Program-made: the position numbers and the translations under genes
Source: Streptomyces sp. S.PB5
GTDB taxonomy: Bacteria > Actinomycetota > Actinomycetes > Streptomycetales > Streptomycetaceae
Reading direction: 5' to 3'
NCBI RefSeq assembly: GCF_030403745.1
Contig: NZ_JAQMWP010000007.1
Span: forward strand, 1 to 64,000
Length of the DNA: 64,000 bases
The notes under the pieces: model-generated
Databases searched by the model: none
What the model was told of the DNA's origin: nothing
The model's input: only the letters and a program-made list of their open reading frames with translations
Shown: positions 54,572 to 63,861 of the stretch, in pieces
How positions within the stretch are numbered: position 1 is the first letter of the stretch
Layout of the letters: each line of letters opens with the position of its first letter

Positions 54572-56041
54572 TCACACCTCCCGGTGATCGATACCGAGCA
54601 GGCTCGCCGCGGCACGGAAGTCGGCGCCGTGATGGCCGACCGCGAGGGACCAGTGGTGGCCCACTCCCGTGGCACTCCACGCGTCGACCCACTCGCCGGG
54701 GTCGCGGCCGAAGTCGACCCGGCTGGTGGTGTTGCCGATCTCCAGCAGCGGACCGGGCACGACGGTGCCCTCGGAGGTGATGAAGGACAGACCGCCGTCG
54801 GCGTCCTGCCCGAGGCCGAGAAGGGTGACCGGCCCGTGCTGGACGTCGAACTCCACACTCACGCCCCAGCCGCGCTTGCCGTGGTAGACCCCGAGCCCGC
54901 GCAGCAGCGGGTCCCGGGCGCTGACGGCCAGGTGGGCGGGACCGTCGTGGCCCATCTCCACCACCCCGTCCTCGAAGTTGAGGGCCTGGATCTCGGTGAA
55001 GGAACCCCCGGCACCGATGCTCTGGGTGGCCAACTGCGCGACGGACGTGCGCAGTTCGTACTCGCCGGCCGCGGGCACGCCCCGGGCGGTGAGCAGGGAG
55101 GCGCCCAGGATCATGCCCGCGCCGAGCCGCTCGTGCAACTCGCCGTCGAGGCCGCGGTGGTAGTACGCGAGGCTGTCGAGCCCGAAGTCCTCGACGAGCC
55201 GGTCCAGCGCGACCGACACCGTGGCGCCCCACGCGAAGTCCTCGTCCACCACGCTGTGGTCGAGGGTGAAGGCCTTGCGGGCGAGCGCCATGCGCTGACG
55301 GGTCTCCGCCTCGGTCACCTGCTCCACCCGGTGCCGCAGATCGTCGAGCTCCAGCACCTCGACATGCGAACCGAACGTCGCCGCAAGCAGCGTCAGATCC
55401 GTCGACACATCCAGCATCCCCGGATACAGATGCCCCATCAGTCCGTGCCGCGCGTGCCGCAGCGCGGCCCGGACATGGGCGGCCCGGATCCACTGCTCGA
55501 TGCGCCGCCACGCCGACTCCTGCCGCAGCCAGCCCGACACCGAACGGAAGGGAATCCCGGCCCGCCGGAAGACATTGCCGACCTCCGGCACCGAGCACTG
55601 GGAGCAGTACGCCAGCCAGTCGCCCGTGTCGAAGCCGGCATGGTCCATCCGCTCCGACGGCTGAAGGTCCACGACCAGCACCGGGGTCTGCGAACGCCTG
55701 GCGATCGGCAGCACCATCGACGAGGTCAGATACGTCGTCAGGAACAGCACGATCAAGTCGCAGTCCGCCCGCCGCAGTTGCTCGGCGGCGGCCGCCCCCT
55801 CCTGAGCGTCGGAGATGAAGCCGACGTCCGTCACCTCCGCGTCCATCTCCTGGAAGCGCCCGGCGACATACGCGGCCGACTCCTTCAGCTTCGGCAGCAG
55901 GCCGGGGAATTGGGGCCAGTAGGCGCCGAGCCCGCCGGAGACCAGTCCGACGCGTGTGCGCCGGCGGGTCACCGGGGGCAGCAGATCGCGCAGGGCGGCG
56001 GCGCGGTCCGCGGTCACGGTCGGGGTGTCGGTCGTTGCCAT
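54572..56041 (-). CDS. L-arabinose/L-fucose isomerase-like protein
   Basis: 489 residues. VGLVSGGLGAYWPQFPGLLP, then LIVLFLTTYLTSSMVLPIA and HLYPGMLDVSTDLT, fit the fucose/arabinose isomerase fold. The expected metal site is suggested by ETRQRM and EIQALNFEDG but not certain. GGAAGG supports ATG 56041. It is 33 bp downstream of an MFS permease in a LacI-controlled locus with a GH106-like glycosidase, so it probably isomerises the released aldose, though the exact sugar is open. Confidence 0.72.
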   Translation of the reverse strand: MATTDTPTVTADRAAALRDLLPPVTRRRTRVGLVSGGLGAYWPQFPGLLPKLKESAAYVAGRFQEMDAEVTDVGFISDAQEGAAAAEQLRRADCDLIVLFLTTYLTSSMVLPIARRSQTPVLVVDLQPSERMDHAGFDTGDWLAYCSQCSVPEVGNVFRRAGIPFRSVSGWLRQESAWRRIEQWIRAAHVRAALRHARHGLMGHLYPGMLDVSTDLTLLAATFGSHVEVLELDDLRHRVEQVTEAETRQRMALARKAFTLDHSVVDEDFAWGATVSVALDRLVEDFGLDSLAYYHRGLDGELHERLGAGMILGASLLTARGVPAAGEYELRTSVAQLATQSIGAGGSFTEIQALNFEDGVVEMGHDGPAHLAVSARDPLLRGLGVYHGKRGWGVSVEFDVQHGPVTLLGLGQDADGGLSFITSEGTVVPGPLLEIGNTTSRVDFGRDPGEWVDAWSATGVGHHWSLAVGHHGADFRAAASLLGIDHREV

Positions 56042-56074
56042 GGTCGGTGGTTCCTTCCGAGGTCCGGTTCGGGT

Positions 56075-57373
56075 TCAGGCCCGGGCCGCACCCAGATCTG
56101 CCGGGGCGGTGGCGGCCGCCGGCGTCCGCCGGATGAGGACACGGATGATGTACACGCCCGCCACCGCCGACAACGCCATGCACAGGGTGATCGACCACAG
56201 CAGCAGCGAGGCGCTGTGCTCCATCAGCGCGGGCGTGACGAACGCGACGCCCGCGAAGACCCCGCGCGCCAGGGCGTAGGTGAGGCCCTGGGTGGTGCCG
56301 CGGGTGTCCGGGGGCAGCGTGAGCTGCGACCACACCTTGTAGTTGGCCTCCCCGGCGAAGGGATAGGAGATCTGGTACAGCACGAAGAAGATCAGCATCC
56401 CGACCAGGGCGCCGGCGGTGAGGGAGGCGATGCAGAAGGCGGCGATCTGGATGACCGTGAACACGTAGAACAGCCGGTCCCGCAGGGGAGTGTCGGCGAT
56501 CCGCACGAACACGAAGGTCAGCACCAGCGCGACCGGGAGGAAGGCGAGGTTGATCCCGGTGGCCAGGCTCTGCGAGGCACCGCTGACGGTGACCAGCAGA
56601 TAGGTGCCGAACTGGCCGAAGGTGTTGGCCCCGATGCCCCAGGTGACGTAGTACGCGAAGGTCGCGGCCATCGGCAGCAGCGCGGCCCGGTTCAGCAGGG
56701 TCTTGAGGTCGATCCCGCGCGGCGCCTCCAACGCGGCCGCCTCCTGGGCCAGGTCGGCGTCCGACGGCCCGTCCGCCAGCCTCAGACGCGAGCGCAACTG
56801 CCAGGTGAGGAACGCGGCGACGGCCAGATGGCCGGTGATGATCCGCGCCCCGGTCATGCCCGTGTCCGACAGCAGGTAGCTCATGAAGATGACGACGACG
56901 ATGCCGGCCGTCCACATCACCTGGGTGAAGGACACCACACGCGCCCGGCCTTCGGGGGGCGCCGCGTCCGAGACCACGGCCAGGGACGTCGGCAGGTCGG
57001 CACCGGCCGCGAGGCCCGCCACCAGCACACCGGTGAACAGCACGATGTCGTTCGGTGCGAGCGTGATGACGACCGCGCCGATCGTGAAGCAGAAGATGTC
57101 CCAGTTGTAGACACGGCGGCGCCCGAACATGTCGGCGAGCCGTCCGCCGACGAGCGAGCCGACGGCGATGCAGCCGGTGACGATCGCGCTGATCGCACCC
57201 GCCATCCACACGCCCATGTCGTAACTCTCGCGGTAGATCGCCAGGTTGACGGCGATGCTCACGATGAGCGCGGCGTCGAGGTAGGAGGCCATGCCCGACA
57301 GGGCCGCGACCTTCCACACATGCTTCGGAATGGGCTGTCCGGGAACGTCCGGGGAAGACGCAGATCGGGCCAT
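56075..57373 (-). CDS. MFS sugar transporter
   Basis: 432 residues, twelve helices, MFS sugar-porter style. SLVGGRLADMFGRRRVYNWD is loop 2-3 motif with the RxGRR basic cluster. The N-terminus is soluble and short. CGGAG precedes ATG 57373. Cotranscribed with the isomerase-like gene and controlled by the LacI-type operator at 57456-57470, it likely imports the product of the divergent glycosidase. Confidence 0.82.
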   Translation of the reverse strand: MARSASSPDVPGQPIPKHVWKVAALSGMASYLDAALIVSIAVNLAIYRESYDMGVWMAGAISAIVTGCIAVGSLVGGRLADMFGRRRVYNWDIFCFTIGAVVITLAPNDIVLFTGVLVAGLAAGADLPTSLAVVSDAAPPEGRARVVSFTQVMWTAGIVVVIFMSYLLSDTGMTGARIITGHLAVAAFLTWQLRSRLRLADGPSDADLAQEAAALEAPRGIDLKTLLNRAALLPMAATFAYYVTWGIGANTFGQFGTYLLVTVSGASQSLATGINLAFLPVALVLTFVFVRIADTPLRDRLFYVFTVIQIAAFCIASLTAGALVGMLIFFVLYQISYPFAGEANYKVWSQLTLPPDTRGTTQGLTYALARGVFAGVAFVTPALMEHSASLLLWSITLCMALSAVAGVYIIRVLIRRTPAAATAPADLGAARA

Positions 57374-57455
57374 GATGAGACTCCGTCGTCTGGGGAATGG
57401 CCGAGCGGAGGGGGACGTAGCGGCTCGGAGGGCCGGGATGCGGTGAATATAGGAG

Positions 57456-57470
57456 CCAAAAAACGTTCCA
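57456..57470. promoter_or_regulatory. LacI-type operator, upstream of MFS/isomerase operon
   Basis: CCAAAAAACGTTCCA is centred on the CG at 57464-57465. It shares the A-rich AACGTT core with the sites at 57561-57575 and 62574-62588 and lies 83-97 bp before the MFS start. Confidence 0.65.
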
Positions 57471-57560
57471 ACAAGCCCCTGTGCAGGTATTCCCGGGTGG
57501 CACTCCGTCAGGTCATCCCTCTGGTAGGGCTGTTCCAGGTCACCTACGGTGGAATCGATG

Positions 57561-57575
57561 TGGAACGTTTTTCGG
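57561..57575. promoter_or_regulatory. LacI-type operator at the glycosidase start
   Basis: TGGAACGTTTTTCGG (reverse complement CCGAAAAACGTTCCA) mirrors the first operator, with centres 102 bp apart, roughly ten helical turns. It lies just before the ribosome site of the glycosidase. Confidence 0.65.
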
Positions 57576-57589
57576 GAAGGAGCGCATCC

Positions 57590-60500
57590 GTGATCTCCAC
57601 CCCCCTCCGGCAGCTGTTCGAGGAGCCACCCCGCGACTTCGGTCCCACGCCGCTGTGGTGGTGGTCGGGCGCGAAGGTCACCCGGGACCGTCTCGCCTGG
57701 CAGATGCGCCGGTTCGCCGAGGGCGGCGTCCACAACCTCGTGGTCATCAACCTGGCCCCGGCGGGCCCGAGTTTCGGCGCCCCCGCCGACGACCCGGCCT
57801 GGTTCGGCGAGGAGTGGTGGGCACGTTTCACCGACGCCTGCGAGATCGCCGGTGACCTGGGGATGCGCCTGTGGTTCTACGACCAGATCGGGTTCTCGGG
57901 CGCCAACATCCAGGGGAGCATCACCCGACGGCATCCGGAGGCGGCGGGGCGGGCGCTGCGCCGCCTCCGGGCCGTGGTCTCCGGCGGCGCGGTGGCGCCG
58001 CAGGGCATGGAGACACTGCTGGGCGCGTACGACCCGGCAGGCACCCGCGTCGAGCTCGGCACCGCCGCCGACGGGACCGAGGTGGAGCTGGTCCTCGCCG
58101 TACCCACCGCCTTCGACTATCTGGACCCGCGGGCCGTCGGGCTGCTCCTGGACCGCGTCCACCACGAGTTCGACCGCCGCGTACCCGAGTACCTGGGCAA
58201 CGTCATCGCGGGCAGCTTCCAGGACGAACTGCCCGCCACCAACTCCTGGAGCCCCCGCTTCGCCGAGGAGTTTTGGGCCCGGCGCGGCTACGACCTGCTC
58301 GACCACCTCCCCACGGTCTTCGGAACCGGAGCGCGCAAGGTCCGCGCCGACTACTACGCGGTCCGCGCCGAGCTCGCCGAAGAGTCCCTGTTCAAGCCGC
58401 TCGCCGCCTGGCACGAGGAACGCGGCATGCTCCTGGGCTGCGACCAGGCCCACCCCGCCCGCTCCGGATACCCGGCCCAGTCGACGCAGATCTACACGGA
58501 CTACTTCCGCACGCACCGCCGGCTCAGCGCCGCGGGCAGCGACCATCACGGCGACTCCAAGGTCCACTCCTCCATGGCCCACCTCCACGGCCACGAGCGC
58601 GTCTGGATCGAGGCGTTCCACTCCTCCGGCTGGGGCGGCACCCTGGAGGACACCTACGACTGGCTGCTGCCCTTCCTGCGCAGCGGCGCCAACCTCTACA
58701 ACCCGCACGCCAGCTACTTCGGCACCGCGGGCGGCTGGTTCGAATGGGCGCCGCCCTCCACCGACTGGCGCCAGCCCTACTGGTCGCAGTACCCGGCGTT
58801 CTCCCGGGCGGTCGCCCGGATCTGCTCGATCATGTCCTGGGGCACCTACAGCGCCGACGTGGCGGTCCTGCACCCCACCACCACCATGCAGGCCCACATC
58901 CCGCCGGATCTCCCGGTCAAGCACTTCGGGGACGGCCGCCTCGGCGCCGACCACGCCGAGGTCGACGAGACCCAGCACCACTACCTCGACCTGTGCGGCA
59001 CGAACAACTGGCTCCGGCCCCGCGTCGGCACCCTCGACCGCCACCGCGTCTCCTTCGACGTCATCGACGACACCTCGGTCCAGGGCGCGAAGGCGGCCGA
59101 CGGCGCCCTGCGGATCAGGGACCTCGCCTACACCACGGTGCTGCTGCCCTCGACGAGCGTCCTGGAGGAGGAGACGGCCCGCCGGCTGACCGAACTCCTC
59201 GACACCGGGGGCCGGGTGGTGGTCGTGGGCCGCCCGCCCGCCACCGCGGCCGGCACGGCAGGGGACGACTCCGTGGTCGCCGCGCTCGTCGCCCACCCCC
59301 GGCTGGAACGGGTGCCGGACGCCGAGACCGGAGCCGCGACGGTGACCACCGGATACGCGACCGGCGACCTGCCCCTGCTCGTCCGCAGGAAGGACGACAC
59401 GGCGGTCGCCCTGGTGACGGGCGCCTTCCCCGACGCCCGCGCCCAGCCGCCGCGCGGCCACCACGAGATCGACCCCGCACGCTATGCCCGCATGTCGAAG
59501 GTGGTCGTCCGGGCCGACGTCGCCGAGGCCGAGATCTGGAACCCGGCCACCGGCGCCCGGCACCCCGGGCGCGTCACCGTCGCCGACGGTCTGTCCACCA
59601 TCGAGGTACCGCTCGACGGCGCCCCCGCCGCCCTCGTCGTATGGCGTGAAGGCAGCCCAAAAGCACCGACGGCCGCACCGCCGCCGACGCAACCGGCCGT
59701 CACGCTCGACCTCTCGACCGGCTGGGAGGGACGGCTGGTCCCCACCATGGACAACACCTGGGGCGACCTGGCGCTGCCCGCCGGGGCGTCCGTGGCCGAG
59801 CCGCAGATCTGGACCATGCGGTGGAGCGAGTCCGCCCGGGACACCTGGGAGGAGACCCGGGCGACCTACGGCAACCGGGTGCGTGTCCTGCCGCCCGTCC
59901 CCTCCGCACAGGCACCCGCACCCCTGGACCGCGCCTCCGTCGAACGGGTCCTGGCGGGGCAGTCGCCGCTGGCGCCCGCGGACTGGGACGTATCGGTGTA
60001 CTCGTCGAGCCGCGGCCTGCCGGACCCGGAAGGCCTGCTGGGCAACAAGGGCCTGGTGCCCGAGGAGTTCGTACGCGTCCCGGTGCCTCTCAGCGGCACC
60101 GTCGCCCGGGTCCGGGCGATCGTCGAGACCGGCCACCGCGGTCCGGCCGACCTGCACATCGGCGCGGCGGCGGCCAAGCGGGTCTGGTGGAACGGCGAGC
60201 GGCTGGACATCGGACGCGGCTACCTGGCGTCGGCACGGGTGCGGGTGGAACGGCCGCGCAACGTGCTCGAGTACGAACTGGCGGACGCGGAGGACCGGCC
60301 GAGGCTCATCTCGGGCGCCGGCGGCACCCCGCTGGGCAGCTGCTTCTGTCTGTCCCGGCCGGACGGGTTCGCGGCGCGCCCGCAGTTCATGGCACTGCCG
60401 GAGGACGTACGAGCGGACGGCGGCGTCACCTACCGGGGGCGGCTGCGGATCGCGCGCGACCGTACGGAGGCGGTGCTCGTGGTGGGGGCCGCGGCCGGGG

Positions 60501-61483
60501 TCACGGTACTGCTCGACGGAACCGTGGTGGCACGGCAGGAAAAGACGGAGTACTACGAGTCCGACTGGGGCGCGGTGCCCATGTTCTTCCGCCATGAACT
60601 GACCTTGGACGGCGGAGAGCACGTCCTCGACGTGGTGGCGGACGGGGGAGCCGTCTTCGTCGACCTCGTGGCGGACGGGGAGCCCACCGCGCTGGTCAGC
60701 GGCGCGGGTTGGGAAGCGCGGACCGGCGATCGGCAGGGGCGCACGGTCGAACACGTGGGCCGCTGGGGGGAGTTGCAGCACTGCCACGCAGCCGTACGAC
60801 CGCATCCGCTGCCGGACGCCGAGTGGCTCGCCGGCGCTGCGGTGCTCGGGGACGCCGTACTGCCGTTGCGGTCGACCGACGACGTCCATGAGGTGGCGCA
60901 GCGGTTCCGGTTCACCGCGCCGCCGGGCACCACGGCCCTGGACCTGCCGCTGGAGCTTCCCGCGCGGGTGCGGTGGGGCCAGGGACCCGAACGGACGCTG
61001 AACGGGCCCGTCCTGACGCTGGATCAGCCGCTGGCGCAGGCAACGGAGTTCGAGGTGACCACCGCACCCACGGCAGTGCTGCGCGGCGGGTCCGCCTGGA
61101 GCGGGCCGGTGCGGGTGCGCACCGGGCCGGCGCCGCTGCCACTGGGGGACTGGGGGGCGCTGGGGCTGGGGAGCTGGAGCGGCGGGGTGACCTATGCGCG
61201 GGACGTGGAGGTGCCGGACGGGCCGGACCCGGTGCTGGATCTGGGGCGGGTGCGCGGCAGCGTCGCGGTGACCGTCGACGGGGAGCCCGTCGGGGAGGCG
61301 TTCTGCGCCCCGTACCGCTTCGAGCTGCGCGGGACGGCCGGTCGTACCGTCCGCGTCGAGGTGACCGTCCACAACACGCTGGCCCCGTACCTGGCCGAGG
61401 CCACGCCGACCGCATGGGCCTTCCCCTACCAGCTCCCGTCGGGTCTGTGGGGGCCGGTGACGCTCAGCAGGCGCGGCTCATAG
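57590..61483 (+). CDS. Large glycoside hydrolase, GH106-like (alpha-L-rhamnosidase type)
   Basis: 1297 residues from GTG 57590, with GGGAAGGAG upstream. The catalytic TIM-barrel region (about 1-450) begins PLWWWSGAKVTRDRLAWQMR and continues RLWFYDQIGFSGANIQG, GSFQDELPATNSW and ERVWIEAFHSSGWGGTLED, in the style of GH106. Candidate acids are Glu in the FQDEL and WIEAF segments. Beta-sandwich domains follow to the end. No signal peptide is visible, so it would act inside the cell on imported oligosaccharide. A much longer upstream open frame is spurious. Confidence 0.78.
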   Translation: MISTPLRQLFEEPPRDFGPTPLWWWSGAKVTRDRLAWQMRRFAEGGVHNLVVINLAPAGPSFGAPADDPAWFGEEWWARFTDACEIAGDLGMRLWFYDQIGFSGANIQGSITRRHPEAAGRALRRLRAVVSGGAVAPQGMETLLGAYDPAGTRVELGTAADGTEVELVLAVPTAFDYLDPRAVGLLLDRVHHEFDRRVPEYLGNVIAGSFQDELPATNSWSPRFAEEFWARRGYDLLDHLPTVFGTGARKVRADYYAVRAELAEESLFKPLAAWHEERGMLLGCDQAHPARSGYPAQSTQIYTDYFRTHRRLSAAGSDHHGDSKVHSSMAHLHGHERVWIEAFHSSGWGGTLEDTYDWLLPFLRSGANLYNPHASYFGTAGGWFEWAPPSTDWRQPYWSQYPAFSRAVARICSIMSWGTYSADVAVLHPTTTMQAHIPPDLPVKHFGDGRLGADHAEVDETQHHYLDLCGTNNWLRPRVGTLDRHRVSFDVIDDTSVQGAKAADGALRIRDLAYTTVLLPSTSVLEEETARRLTELLDTGGRVVVVGRPPATAAGTAGDDSVVAALVAHPRLERVPDAETGAATVTTGYATGDLPLLVRRKDDTAVALVTGAFPDARAQPPRGHHEIDPARYARMSKVVVRADVAEAEIWNPATGARHPGRVTVADGLSTIEVPLDGAPAALVVWREGSPKAPTAAPPPTQPAVTLDLSTGWEGRLVPTMDNTWGDLALPAGASVAEPQIWTMRWSESARDTWEETRATYGNRVRVLPPVPSAQAPAPLDRASVERVLAGQSPLAPADWDVSVYSSSRGLPDPEGLLGNKGLVPEEFVRVPVPLSGTVARVRAIVETGHRGPADLHIGAAAAKRVWWNGERLDIGRGYLASARVRVERPRNVLEYELADAEDRPRLISGAGGTPLGSCFCLSRPDGFAARPQFMALPEDVRADGGVTYRGRLRIARDRTEAVLVVGAAAGVTVLLDGTVVARQEKTEYYESDWGAVPMFFRHELTLDGGEHVLDVVADGGAVFVDLVADGEPTALVSGAGWEARTGDRQGRTVEHVGRWGELQHCHAAVRPHPLPDAEWLAGAAVLGDAVLPLRSTDDVHEVAQRFRFTAPPGTTALDLPLELPARVRWGQGPERTLNGPVLTLDQPLAQATEFEVTTAPTAVLRGGSAWSGPVRVRTGPAPLPLGDWGALGLGSWSGGVTYARDVEVPDGPDPVLDLGRVRGSVAVTVDGEPVGEAFCAPYRFELRGTAGRTVRVEVTVHNTLAPYLAEATPTAWAFPYQLPSGLWGPVTLSRRGS

Positions 61484-62545
61484 GGCGGACGGCGGCCGGG
61501 TCGAGTCCCGCAGGACCAGTCCCGGTGCGAACACCCTTGTCTCGTGGGCGTGTTCCGCGCGGGCCTCGACCTCGTCGAGCAGCATCCCCACCGCGGCCCG
61601 GCCGAGATCCTCGACCGGCTGCCGTACCGTCGTCAGGGTCGTCCCGACGAAGCTGGCGATGTCGAGGTCGCCGTAGCCGACCACCTGCACATCCTCGGGA
61701 ACCTTCACGCCCCGCTCGGCCAGACCGCGGCACAGGCCCGCGGCGAGGAAGTCGTTGGTGCAGAACACCCCGTCCGGCAGCTCGTCCAGATCGCGGGCGA
61801 TCTCCATGCCGTACGCCACCGTCATCTCCTCGGCGACGACCTGCGCCAGCCGCGCCCCGCGCCGGCTGCGTACCGCCTGCCGGGCGCCCTGGTGGCGGTC
61901 GGCGCACTGTCTTATCCCGCGCTCCCCGTTGACGACGAGGATGTCGCTCGCCCCGCACTCCAGCAGATGCTGCACGGCGATCCGGCCGCCTGCGACATCG
62001 TCGACGGAGACGGAGCAGCCGTCCTCGGCGGACATCGCACGGTCGGCCAGGACCAGCGGGATGCCGCGCTCGCGGAGCCGGGTGAGACGGGTGGGGTCGG
62101 CGCTGAGCGGAACCACGACGGCACCGACGGCCCGCTGCTCGACGAGCATCGTGAAGTAGCCCTGCTCCCGCTCCGGGGCGTCACCGCTGTCGCAGAGCAC
62201 GAGGGAGTAGCCGTGCTCGTACGCGGCGTCCGCGGCGCCGCGCGCGATGCGCGAGTAGAAGGTGTTGGCGACGTCGGGCAGGACCAGGCCGATCGAGGAG
62301 GAGTGGCCGGTGCGCAGGCCCGCGGCTCCTGGATGGGGGACGTAGTCGAGGGCCGCGACGGCGTCACGGACCCGCTGTGCGGTACGGGCGTTGACCCGCT
62401 CGGGGCGGTTCAGGACGTTCGACACCGTGGACACGGAGACGCCCGCCGCGGCCGCGACGTCCTGGATACGGGCGGGGCGAACCGGAATGGCGTCCACCCC
62501 CCTCGCTGTGACCGCCGTGCGACCAGGCACGACGTGGTCCCTCAT
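61478..62545 (-). CDS. LacI-family repressor of the sugar locus
   Basis: 355 residues. The HTH lies at about 25-50 (IQDVAAAAGVSVSTVSNVLN) with the hinge after it, then a periplasmic-binding-protein-like sensor (IGLVLPDVANTFYSRI, LVLADRAM, VVGYGDLDIASF, TTVRQP). ATG 62545. Its stop overlaps the convergent glycosidase by 6 bp. An operator 30-45 bp upstream implies autoregulation, and two related sites sit in the divergent region 57.4-57.6 kb. Confidence 0.88.
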   Translation of the reverse strand: MRDHVVPGRTAVTARGVDAIPVRPARIQDVAAAAGVSVSTVSNVLNRPERVNARTAQRVRDAVAALDYVPHPGAAGLRTGHSSSIGLVLPDVANTFYSRIARGAADAAYEHGYSLVLCDSGDAPEREQGYFTMLVEQRAVGAVVVPLSADPTRLTRLRERGIPLVLADRAMSAEDGCSVSVDDVAGGRIAVQHLLECGASDILVVNGERGIRQCADRHQGARQAVRSRRGARLAQVVAEEMTVAYGMEIARDLDELPDGVFCTNDFLAAGLCRGLAERGVKVPEDVQVVGYGDLDIASFVGTTLTTVRQPVEDLGRAAVGMLLDEVEARAEHAHETRVFAPGLVLRDSTRPPSAL

Positions 62546-62573
62546 GGGCGACGCAAGTGTACCTTGGCCGCGT

Positions 62574-62588
62574 CTGAAACGTTTTGGG
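62574..62588. promoter_or_regulatory. LacI-type operator upstream of the repressor gene
   Basis: CTGAAACGTTTTGGG is centred on CG at 62580-62581, sharing AAACGTTTT with the other two sites. It overlaps the likely repressor promoter and lies 25 bp before the DUF6629 gene start on the other strand. Confidence 0.62.
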
Positions 62589-62612
62589 CGAGCGGTCGGG
62601 CAGGGTGGACCC

Positions 62613-63233
62613 ATGTGCTGGAGTGCGACGGCCGATCTGGTCGCGGGAACGGGCATCGTCTGCATCGGTACGGCCTGCGTGGCACGGGTGCGCCGGGCCG
62701 GTGATCTGCCGCTCGCCGCCCTGCCGTTGCTGCTCGGCGCCCATCAGCTGATCGAGGCCCGGGTCTGGCAGCTCGGCGGCGGGACCGGTCCCGCCACCCT
62801 GGCCTGGGCGGTCATCGCGCTGCCCCTGCTGGCGTTGTGGGTGCCGGTGGCCGTGCTGTGCGCGGCGCCACGGCGGGCCCGCGCCCGGCTGACGATTCCC
62901 CTGGCCGCCGGTGTCGCGACCGCCGCGGCCCTCTCGTACGCCCTCGCCACCCGGACCGTGCGGGCCGAGATCCGCGGGCACACCGTCGGCTACGCCCTCG
63001 GCCTTACGCACGGACAACTCCTCGTCGCGGGCTACCTCCTGGCCACGGTCGGCGCGCTGCTGCTGTCCGGGGACCGCCGGCTGTGTGTCTTCGGCGTCCT
63101 GGCCGGGGTGGGTGCGCTCGTGTGCTTCGTGCTGTGGCGCACGGAGTTCGTCTCCACCTGGTGCGCGGTCGCGGCGGTCTGCTCGGTGACGGTGCTCGGA
63201 TGGGTGTGGCGGCGACCGGGGTGGTCACACTGA
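62613..63233 (+). CDS. DUF6629-type membrane protein
   Basis: 206 residues, about six membrane helices. It begins MCWSATADLVAG, recognised as the start of DUF6629 proteins (family name from memory), and includes PLLLGAHQLIEARVW with polar residues inside a helix. Function unknown. Divergent from the LacI gene, with the shared operator between them; the two may be coregulated. Confidence 0.72.
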   Translation: MCWSATADLVAGTGIVCIGTACVARVRRAGDLPLAALPLLLGAHQLIEARVWQLGGGTGPATLAWAVIALPLLALWVPVAVLCAAPRRARARLTIPLAAGVATAAALSYALATRTVRAEIRGHTVGYALGLTHGQLLVAGYLLATVGALLLSGDRRLCVFGVLAGVGALVCFVLWRTEFVSTWCAVAAVCSVTVLGWVWRRPGWSH

Positions 63234-63315
63234 GTGCCGAGCTGCTGACCGGCCGCTGCCGGGAGACCGCCGCCCACCGGGAACACACCTGCGTCGGTAC
63301 CAGCCTTTTCAACAA

Positions 63316-63720
63316 CTACTCGGTGATGTTCACCATCCACGGGATGCCGAACCGGTCCGTGCACATGCCGAACACATCGCCCCACATCTGCTTCTCCAGC
63401 GGCACGGACACCGAGCCGCCGGCAGAGAGCTTCTCCCAGTAGCCGCGCAGCGCGGCGTCGTCGTCACCGCTCAGGCTCACGGAGAAGTTGTTGCCGGGGG
63501 TGTGCTCCATGCCCGGAGGGTTGTCGGCGCCCATGAGGGTGAAGCCGCCGGGCGTCTCCAGCATGCCGTGCATGATCTTGTCCGACCCGGGGGCCTCCGG
63601 GTCTCCGAAGTTGCCGTACGTGTTGAGCACGAGGGTGCCGCCGAAGACCTCCTTGTAGAACTCCATCGCCTGCTTCGCGTTGCCGTCGAAGCTGATGTAC
63701 GGGTTGAGTCGAGAGCCCAT
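63316..63720 (-). CDS. VOC-family (PhnB/3-demethylubiquinone-type) protein
   Basis: 134 residues starting ATG 63720. It has NPYISFDGNAKQAMEFYKEV, the VOC N-terminal motif, GAD(N)PPGMEHTPGNNFSVSLS and WGDVFGMCTDRFGIPWMVNI, which match the PhnB-like subgroup. Two VOC half-folds form a metal site, but the substrate is unknown. Isolated gene. Confidence 0.88.
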   Translation of the reverse strand: MGSRLNPYISFDGNAKQAMEFYKEVFGGTLVLNTYGNFGDPEAPGSDKIMHGMLETPGGFTLMGADNPPGMEHTPGNNFSVSLSGDDDAALRGYWEKLSAGGSVSVPLEKQMWGDVFGMCTDRFGIPWMVNITE

Positions 63721-63861
63721 GAAAACCTCCCTGAACGGGGCAGAACCCTGGTTGTGCGGAGGGTAGCCCGGGGTACCGACAACGGCACCCCGACTGTCCA
63801 GGGCGAGCCCGCGGTGGGAGGCTGGAACCGAGACATCCGCCTAGGGGACGCGGAGGGCACG

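Noticed and set aside
54461..57589. Upstream extension of the glycosidase frame by about 1040 codons
   Set aside because: It overlaps the isomerase and MFS genes on the other strand, consists of low-complexity Arg/Gly/Asp-rich sequence, and the ribosome site lies at 57574-57582.
56075..61372. 1765-codon minus-strand frame antisense to the glycosidase
   Set aside because: Only the terminal 432 codons are the MFS gene; the upstream part has no protein-like features.
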